Assembly (NCBI GenBank): GCA_905220665.1
Contig: CAJNAR010000011.1
Span: 310,001 to 374,000 of the forward strand
Reading direction: 5' to 3'
DNA length: 64,000 nt
Origin: Albugo candida
Lineage: Eukaryota > Oomycota > Peronosporomycetes > Albuginales > Albuginaceae
Of this stretch, positions 57,294-64,000 are shown piece by piece (the stretch's first letter is position 1; each line of letters starts with the position of its first letter). The notes below the pieces were generated by a model. That model searched no databases and was not told the DNA's origin. It worked only from the letters and a program-made list of their open reading frames with translations. The translations under genes and the position numbers were made by a program.

Positions 57294-59925
57294 ATGGACA
57301 CGGAAGATTATGAAGATGGTGAGATTTTGGAAGAAAATCAAGCGCCTGAATCGCATTCTCATACCGTAAAAAAGGAACTATCGGTATCCTCATCCTTACC
57401 GCCGACGATTTCAAGTGTCTCCGCAACCAACAAGACCCCACATCGCCAACAATTCGCAAGACGAAACTGGCATCCCAAGGCTCCCCACACCCAACCATTT
57501 AACGATGCTGCGTTGATGCATTCCAGAAAACGACCACATCCCGTGCATAAGAATGCTGAAAATCACGTCAAAGAAGCGGTAAAACTGCCTCTGGATGACG
57601 CATACTGCCAGGAAATGATTCTTCGATGTCCACGTCAAGTGATTTCCAGCCGTGTTCTTCTCGACTTTGCCTACTGGATGCAGTGGGGAAGCGTCAGAAA
57701 TCGTATTCGCCGTCTTCTTATTCACGAAATCCAAGAAATGATACTGTCAGCGTTACAAGAGTCAGACGCTACCTCTGCACTCAGTCCTTGCCTCGCATCT
57801 CCTTGCAATCCATGGTTTTCTCGACCCAAGAAAGTCTGTATCATTCTCCTTTCCAATTTACATCCAGCGATTCTCCAGAAATATCTCGCTTCGTTACAGT
57901 ATTTTGGGCAAAGCACAAGTCTCCCGTGTAATTTTGTCAAATCGGCGCATCTCCAACATGGAGAAAATGTTCTCCCGGAAATGTTATTCAAGTATCCGAA
58001 GCCCTCGGTGGATACAGCGTACGTGAAGTGTATGACTGCAGTAGACCCGTCGACTGATTCTTTTGTATTTATGATTTGATAGAAATCTCTCATCTGACGA
58101 GCTTTTTCACGGTCATGAACTCACATTCCTCATTCAGCATTCTTTCGGGTGGAATGACGAGCTCATTCTACAGCCAGCGGGAACTTTTTTCCAACGTAAT
58201 CAACCACAGGGAGGAAGATGGGAATTAGATGGCGATTTACTTCATTTAAAGTGGCGATCTCAAATTCCGAAAATGAAAGTGGGAGACGAAGTAGAAAAAG
58301 AGCTCGTTACAAAGCCTGAGGGGGATTCCTTCATTCTCGATGTTCTCGTGTGTGAAGACGCGACCATGCACTACTTTAGTACCGATGCAGTCACAGACCA
58401 GACGTACGCACAAACTATCCCGCACCATTTACAGGTCAAACGGCGACGTCAAGGAAGCACTGATGCTCCACGTAGTATTCGCCTTTCCCTCGTCAAAGCT
58501 GTCAAATCGGATTGCTCCAATGGTCACATTGAAAGCTCTCACAGCTCAAGAAAAGAATCGTTGAAGGACGAAATGCCAAATGAAAGCAAACAATTTCATT
58601 ATTATGTGCTCTCATCTGCAGAACTTGAACAGCATGGCTTCCCAATCGATATTGAAGCTGAACAAGAAGCGCTCAAAGTCAGCAGTGGAGGCTCCACGCG
58701 TGATCGTTTTGTACAGACACAACCACGCGCAGAGTCTTCCTCATGCGGAGATGTGTATGCTTTAGATTGTGAAATGTGTGAGACGGATCTCGGCATGGAA
58801 CTCACTCGAGTCACAGTTGTCAATGTCGATGGAGTCGTTGTGTACGATGAGCTGGTTCGGCCACAAAGCACAATCATCAATTACCACACTGAACACAGCG
58901 GAATCACTGGCGAGATGCTGGAATCCATCAAGACGACAGTGGCCGATGTCCAAGCACACTTTTTAACTGAGTTGTTTGCGAGCGATACGATTCTTGTTGG
59001 GCACTCATTAACAAGCGATTTGAGAGCATTGCGTCTCATTCATCTTTGTGTCGCCGATACGGCCATTTTGTTCCCACACGCCCGAGGATTCCCATTCAAA
59101 ACCTCACTCAAATACTTGGCGAAAACGTATTTGCATCGTGACATTCAGACGCAAACGGAGCTAGGCCACGATTCAGCGGAAGATGCTGTCACTGCGATGG
59201 AGCTGCTCAAGCTCAAGATTGACAATGGGCCATACTATGGCGTCCCGGATCTGTCTCAATCTGTCGCGTACGATTCTCTTGTTGAAAAGCTCTACAAGGC
59301 TCATAAACGTGGCGCCTTTTTCCATCTCGAGTTGCCTCGAGTTGATACGGATGGTCTTTCACGCAACGCAGAGGACATGAAGCCTTGGCAGAGCTATTCC
59401 AACGGCCAATTACGCAAGAAATTGCATAGTCCGTTTCGGATGGCAGAAGCAGAGCTCGCAAATGGCAATACGAGACACTCGATTGTACAAGCAAGGAAAT
59501 GCCAATCCTTTATAGAATTGCAAGATTCTCTGACGACTGCGACCATCAACGATACTTTTGATCTGTCTTGGGTCGAGATAGAAGCTCCAAGTGGCCCGAA
59601 ATGTATCAACGACTTCATCTCCTCGCATGAACAGTGGATGGAAGCTCAGCGATCGATGTACTCTATGATCGATGAGAATCTCGAAAAGCTCATGGATTCC
59701 CACAAAGGAACTGACACGCTTTTCATGGTGATTCCGCAAAGCGATCCGGCCATTCTCCGATACCTGAAAGGATTGAGGACACAATCGCGTTGGAAAGATG
59801 GAAATCTTGGTGGTGCAAATCCAGCAAGCAATTCTCAAAATGGATGGACGGATGACTATCAGGATGCATTAGAAGACGCTCAAAGCGGAATGGTAGACAG
59901 CTGTGTGTTTTTGCGCCAAGTTTAG
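57294..59925 (+). CDS. REX/REXO-type 3'-5' RNA exonuclease
   Basis: Two exons give about 850-865 aa. The intron ends at AG 58101 (or 58137). The donor is ambiguous: GT at 58041 with AG 58101 gives a typical 61 nt in phase, and 58023 and 58065 are also in phase. The catalytic domain (from about 58755) is a DEDDh exonuclease of the RNA exonuclease 1 family: YALDCEMCETDLGMELTRVT (D, E), ILVGHSLTSDLRALRL (second Asp block), LKYLAKTYLHRDIQ, and GHDSAEDAVTAMEL (His and Asp of motif III). The ~460 residues before it include an acidic start (MDTEDYEDGEILEENQ) and a region with SFGWNDELILQPAGTFF. REX enzymes trim rRNA, snRNA and tRNA 3' ends in the nucleus. The exact target is unknown. Confidence 0.87.
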
Positions 59926-59954
59926 ATAGAAATACAAATTGTGGATCAAAGCCA

Positions 59955-61422
59955 CTATTCAGAATCTTCTTCAACCGTTCTCCTTTTCTTTGGCGCTTGA
60001 CGAACAATCATTTCTTCTTCTGCGTCTTCGTCACTATCTTGGGCTCCGTCCTCAGCATCCTCTTCCTCATCTTCGTCACTCTCTGACTTGGCTCGCTCGC
60101 GTCTTCGAGCTTCTCCAGCTCGTCGATACTCATTAAATCCATCGCCATTGAATGAAGTCCGACGCTGTGCTCCTCCTGTCTTTCGCGTCGATCCTTTTCG
60201 GCTCTTACCGCTTCCGAATTGCTCCTTAATCGATCCGACATGATCTGCTTCCTCTTCATCGTCCTCTTCCTCTTCAAACCCTTCCTCCAAAAAGGATGCA
60301 TCCATTCGTGCGGCTCGTCCGCGATCGTATTCAAAGGTTTGTCGAGCTTTCTTTCGATGCTGTAATCGAAGTCGGTCCTCATTGATCTTGGCACGTTGTT
60401 CCTGCTCTCGTGAGGCATCTAATTCGGAGACGTACTCTTTCAGCTTTTGCACGCCTTTATTGTGTTTGGCGCGCATTGACATTGTCAGACTTTTGTGCGA
60501 TTTGCTTGACGTTGTCATTGGCCGAATAGTAAGCTTTTCGTCGAGACGCCCGTGACATTCCAACACCGTTTTTTGTCCGGTCGCATTGTCTTCGACTTTG
60601 TTGCTTTGAAACGCTCTTTCATCCAGTGAGACTTCATTGACAAATAAGAAAGAATTCGCGATCTTCTGACGTGCTAAATAGAGAGCTTCTCTGCCCACAA
60701 AGAGCGTCAGTGTCCCATCTTCCCATTGCACTACTTTGCTGTTCGTTTCCTTCATTGGACGATGTGTAATTGGGTCCATAAGAAGGTTTCCTTTTTCATT
60801 GCGGCGATATCTAAAGCAAGTAACCTATCAGATATGATAAGAAATGATTGCGTTATATAACGTGACGCACCTCCATCGAACGTAATTGCGATATAAAGTC
60901 TCGTCGGTTGGATTGATCATTTCTTCTTGGATCGATTCTGCTGTATATGGTTCTGGTATCAGACGCAATATATTGGGCATTTTTGTGACAAAACACTTTG
61001 CACTGGTGGAGGGCTTTGGTGTTCGCGGCAGCCATATTTGATTGGAATGAGACTGGAAATCGTCGGATGGATCATTTGACAATTCCGAACGAAGTTGCGC
61101 TCGAACCGGTGATTCTTTGATACCGCTTATAAATGACGAGTGAGATAAAAACAGATATATATCGAAGCATGACTTACGAAGCTTTGAACTCTTCTTCTTC
61201 CGAGTCGTAATCAGATCCAAACAAGTCTTTCATCTCTTTGTCTTTTCCTTCTTCCCCTTCATCACTAAAGATCTTTTCATCCCCCATATTTTTCCTGTCA
61301 TTACTGTCAGCAGCATTCGACATATCATCCTCTTTCAAATCCTTCGTTGGTTTTTGTGTCGCCCATTCCTCATCACTACTACCGCTTTGATCGCCGCCAT
61401 TAGAAGATAGAGACGAAGGCAT
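59955..61422 (-). CDS. LEO1: PAF1 complex subunit LEO1
   Basis: Three exons (61178-61422, 60871-61125, 59955-60810) with introns of 52 and 60 nt give about 451 aa. The acidic N-terminus (LFGSDYDSEEEEF) is followed by the LEO1 core: MPNILRLIPEPY, then LYRNYVRWRYRRNEKG, then ETNSKVVQWEDGTLTLFVGR. The RWR segment is only formed by splicing. The C-terminal third is a basic/acidic low-complexity tail (EEEEDDEEEADH; SESDEDEEEDAED) as in other LEO1 proteins. LEO1 works with PAF1, CTR9, CDC73 and RTF1 on elongating RNA polymerase II. The ATG at 61422 faces the epsilon-COP gene 87 bp away. Confidence 0.92.
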
Positions 61423-61509
61423 CGCGTGATCCTGTACTCAAACGTCTCTCCTAATTACGAATGAGCACTACCGTTACTGTAGCAATAAAGTACGATTAGC
61501 CGCTCAAGA
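61423..61509. promoter_or_regulatory. 87-bp bidirectional promoter
   Basis: It separates the divergent start codons of LEO1 (-) and epsilon-COP (+). No specific motif is claimed. Confidence 0.5.
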
Positions 61510-62385
61510 ATGGCGGAACCCGATGAGCTATTCACACTAAAGAACCAATTTTGGGTGGGAAACTACCGAAACGCAATCAGCGAAGCCAGCATGTTGGGTC
61601 ATTTGAATGGTGCAATGAAAATAGAGCGAGATGTGTACGTCTATCGCGCTTATCTTGGTCTGTACGAGTATGATCATGTCTTGAAATCAATATCCGATAA
61701 TCCGGATACACCAATCGCTTTGAGCTCAGTCAAACTTTTTGCAATGTACTGCACGGGAGGCGACAAAGAGATAATACTTCTGACACTAAAAGAATGGCTA
61801 ACAGAGGGAAACAGCAGTGAAAATCCTCATCTTTTGCTGATTGCGGGAATTATTTACATGCAGGAAGGCAAGTTGTCAGATGCGTTATCAGCGCTCCACA
61901 AAGGGAATTCCCTGGAGCATATGCTCACTATTGTTCAGCTGTATGCACGTGTCAATCGCCTGGATCTAGCGCTGAAACAACTGCAGGACATGAAGCGTAT
62001 CGAAGAAGACTCAACATGCACTCAGCTGGCTCAAGCTTGGTTTTGGGTTCTCAAAGGTGGTGAAAACGCTGATGAGGCGGCGCAATTGTTTCAGGAGCTT
62101 ACAGATCGGTTCGGAAAGACTTGCTTGCTGCTCAATGGTGGAGCAGTGGCGTACATGGCGCTGAGGAATTACGTCGAAGCGGAACGTTTGTTGTTGGAAG
62201 CTTACTCCAAAGAGTCTCAAAATCAAGACACGTTGACGAATTTGATTGTGGTTTCAACGCATTTGAAAAGGTCAAATGCTCAGTATATTGGCGAATTACA
62301 GAAAGTTGCACCAATGAACGCGTGGCTGATTAATTTGTCAAGACTGGAGCAAGAATATCTTACCGCCGCTGCCTCTTTTGCCTGA
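61510..62385 (+). CDS. COPE: Coatomer subunit epsilon
   Basis: Intronless protein of 291 aa, the usual family length. It starts MAEPDELFTLKNQFWVGNYR with the family pattern of DELF then (K/R)N.F(W/Y).G.YQ.(A/C)I. It consists of TPR-like helical pairs throughout (GLYEYDHVLKSI; AGIIYMQEGKLSDALSAL; AWFWVLKGGENADEAAQLFQ; GGAVAYMALRNYVEAERLLL). It ends with a C-terminal cap rich in hydrophobic residues. Epsilon-COP stabilises alpha-COP in the COPI coat that drives Golgi-to-ER retrograde vesicle traffic. The start is a true ATG. It is convergent with ARPC3 (32 bp between stops). Confidence 0.93.
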   Translation: MAEPDELFTLKNQFWVGNYRNAISEASMLGHLNGAMKIERDVYVYRAYLGLYEYDHVLKSISDNPDTPIALSSVKLFAMYCTGGDKEIILLTLKEWLTEGNSSENPHLLLIAGIIYMQEGKLSDALSALHKGNSLEHMLTIVQLYARVNRLDLALKQLQDMKRIEEDSTCTQLAQAWFWVLKGGENADEAAQLFQELTDRFGKTCLLLNGGAVAYMALRNYVEAERLLLEAYSKESQNQDTLTNLIVVSTHLKRSNAQYIGELQKVAPMNAWLINLSRLEQEYLTAAASFA

Positions 62386-62417
62386 GGAAAAAGATGACCA
62401 CAATTGTTTTCCCGTTT

Positions 62418-63061
62418 TCAAGATGCGAGTTCTTTATTCATAAACTTTCTTTTCGCAAATAACATCCACCATTTACTGCGCTTATTATCTGGAAAAACAA
62501 TCTCTGGAAGACGAGCAGCGATGGCTTCTCGTAGCTGTTTGAGATAGCTGCGAATAATTTCTGTTGACGAGGTGACTCATATTAGTACTCATCTAACACC
62601 ATGATCGATGCGACCTCACCTGCTTCGTTCGAGTTCGACGGAGCCCGAACCATTCCACCGAGCACAAAGCCTGCGTCGCCAGGAATCGCAAATGATTCAA
62701 CGGCTGTTTGTTGAAGTGCACGAGCCGCTTCGTGTTGACAGCAAGGCATTATTCCGTGCGCTCTCCTTTCTTATAACGATGACATACCTTCTGTTTTGCT
62801 GTGGCATTTTTCGAGCTTCTTCAAACACAAATGAACAAATAGTGTTCCGTACACAAGTACGCGATCTGCATTGCCTTTGAATGCGTAATTTGTGAATAAT
62901 ACGTTGGCCCTAAACAACTGAATTATCTCATCAGCGATATCCTCATCTGCGTCATTAGCGGGAGGAGCAGGGCCTCTTGAACGGGTCTTTAACGGAAGGA
63001 TCGCAAAGCCACACACTTGCTTACATTCAAAATCATTAAACGCGGAATGATATGCGGGCAT
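62418..63061 (-). CDS. ARPC3: Arp2/3 complex subunit 3 (p21-ARC)
   Basis: Three exons (62788-63061, 62620-62727, 62418-62560) with introns of 60 and 59 nt give 174 aa, the usual size (about 175-180). It starts MPAYHSAFNDFECKQVCGFA, then LPLKTRSRGPAPP, then DEIIQLFRANVLFTNYAFKG, all typical. Exon 2 contains ESFAIPGDAGFVLGG. Exon 3 has IIRSYLKQLREAIAARLPEI, then KRSKWWMLFAKRKFMNKELA before the stop. ARPC3 bridges the Arp2/3 complex that nucleates branched actin, used for endocytosis and polarity. Exons 2 and 3 are short and were found by reading across the splice sites. Confidence 0.93.
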
Positions 63062-63245
63062 TTCTCTCCCGCAACTTAATTCTAAAACTAGACCATCTTT
63101 TTCTATAAACTACTCTACTGATGGATGTACCGTCAATCACAAATGGGTTCATCAGATGTCAAGGACGAAGAATAGAGTTTCAACAACATTCAGAGCATTA
63201 TCCAGCAGGTATTACGCCGTAGAGTTGTTATCAAATTTTTTTGTA
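63062..63245. promoter_or_regulatory. 184-bp bidirectional promoter region
   Basis: It lies between the divergent starts of ARPC3 (-) and the LRAT-domain gene (+). An earlier ATG at about 63121 opens a short frame in a different phase and could be an upstream ORF. Confidence 0.4.
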
Positions 63246-64000
63246 ATGGGTGGGGTATACACTCGAATTCGGAACGTTCAGTCGCTTCGGCCCGGGGATC
63301 ACATTTGTATATGGGACTACAGTCGTTGGCCAATTTCGTACCAGCATCACGGAATCGTTTGGTGTGCCGGCTCAAATGCCCAGGAAATTCGTGTCTGTCA
63401 CGTCTGGAGTCCTTTAGAAACAGCACGTGAAGCACAACTCGACTCGTGTTTCCGTATATCGACACTGGAAGAGTTCATGTACAAGCGAAATCCATCTCAT
63501 TTGAGGCTTGTGGAGTATCATACTTCTGGGCTTCGAGAACTGCTTTCGCGATGGGGAGAAGTACATCTCTCGCCGAGCGATTTACCGGAAGTAGTACTCA
63601 CGCGATGTAAATTCTTGTTGGGACTTGGGAAGGGAGAGTTTCATATTTTTCGACAAAACTGTGAGCATGCGGCGTACTGGTGTATGACCGGCAAGCAATG
63701 GTGCAAACAAAACCTCACACATGGAAAAGGACGAATCCCTTTCGAAAACAGTATATCCAAAGATGAAGTCGAAGCACTCGAAAAGCACATTGATGAAATC
63801 AGGAAAATATCAAATAATGTGATACAAAATGTCGTCAAACTATCACAGCAGCTCGTCTATCTTCGAGTTCGTGGTAGCTATTATGTGAAGATATTAGAAT
63901 CAGGCCAGCTCGGGATCGTCCATGAACATGAGAATGATGCGCAAGACTGTGGGCGCACTGCTTTTCGTTTAACGTGCTATGTCAAAGGTCACAACTCGGT
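63246..64000 (+). CDS. LRAT-domain (NlpC/P60-like) protein, 3' end outside window
   Basis: An open frame of 251 codons runs from the ATG at 63246 to the end of the window without a stop, so the gene is truncated here. It begins MGGVYTRIRNVQSLRPGDHI followed by CIWDYSRWPISYQHHGIVW, and later has FHIFRQNCEHAAYWCMTGKQ. This is the LRAT pattern: PGDH, a catalytic HHG/HxGI histidine, and the nucleophilic Cys in NCEH. LRAT-like enzymes are thiol acyltransferases or phospholipases acting on lipids at membranes; the plant and protist members are poorly characterised. After about residue 170 the protein becomes helical (KDEVEALEKHIDEIRKISNN). No introns are seen in the visible part. Confidence 0.8.
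   Translation, partial: MGGVYTRIRNVQSLRPGDHICIWDYSRWPISYQHHGIVWCAGSNAQEIRVCHVWSPLETAREAQLDSCFRISTLEEFMYKRNPSHLRLVEYHTSGLRELLSRWGEVHLSPSDLPEVVLTRCKFLLGLGKGEFHIFRQNCEHAAYWCMTGKQWCKQNLTHGKGRIPFENSISKDEVEALEKHIDEIRKISNNVIQNVVKLSQQLVYLRVRGSYYVKILESGQLGIVHEHENDAQDCGRTAFRLTCYVKGHNS

Overview
The window is a compact, gene-dense eukaryotic nuclear segment. It most likely comes from an oomycete (stramenopile). The strongest pointer is a cellulose synthase with an N-terminal PH domain (7355-10463), an architecture known from oomycete CesA proteins. A membrane-anchored GH5 glucanase and the flagellar radial spoke protein RSPH9 (a zoospore-type organism) agree with this. About 20 introns can be placed by reading frame, and nearly all are 46-63 nt. 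The compactness and composition would suit an obligate biotroph such as a white rust (Albugo), but that genus-level guess is inference.

Layout. 6-17142 is dense: INCENP with a SAP domain (-), SDHAF4 (-), an ABCG half-transporter (-), a small Sm-fold protein (-), a 579-bp MITE-like element, CesA (-), AP-4 mu (+), mitoribosomal mS35 (-), a GH5 glucanase (-), and a six-exon RAP1/TERF2IP-like telomere protein (+). 17143-22120 is a 5-kb stretch with no supportable gene. 22121-31216 holds a Dicer-type helicase that ends after the Dicer-dimerisation domain (+), RSPH9 (-), a Prp43/DHX15 helicase (-) and a TBC-WW-rhodanese protein (-).

31217-44463 is an imperfect tandem duplication. Unit 1 (32074-38040) and unit 2 (38041-43298) each carry coiled-coil gene, fast-diverging minus-strand gene and ACAD9-like gene. 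The breakpoints lie inside the outer genes, so the coiled-coil gene is whole only on the left and the acyl-CoA dehydrogenase only on the right. A 163-bp solo LTR sits in the broken ACAD copy. 45393-64000 is again dense: RasGAP-START (+), a ~2054-aa coiled-coil/IQ protein (+), PIG-Y (+), a MINDY deubiquitinase (-), a REX-type exonuclease (+), LEO1 (-), epsilon-COP (+), ARPC3 (-), and an LRAT-domain gene that runs off the end (+).

The genes do not form an operon-like system; they are mostly conserved housekeeping genes. Several are arranged head-to-head with 73-223 bp between start codons, implying shared bidirectional promoters. The most notable content is the full shelterin-type RAP1 architecture, the split Dicer helicase, a cysteine-rich insert in the CesA catalytic region, several unusual domain combinations, and the tandem duplication with its rapidly diverging middle gene. 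All functional names come from motif recognition by eye; no database search was run. Start codons were placed at the first in-frame ATG where an open frame extended further upstream.
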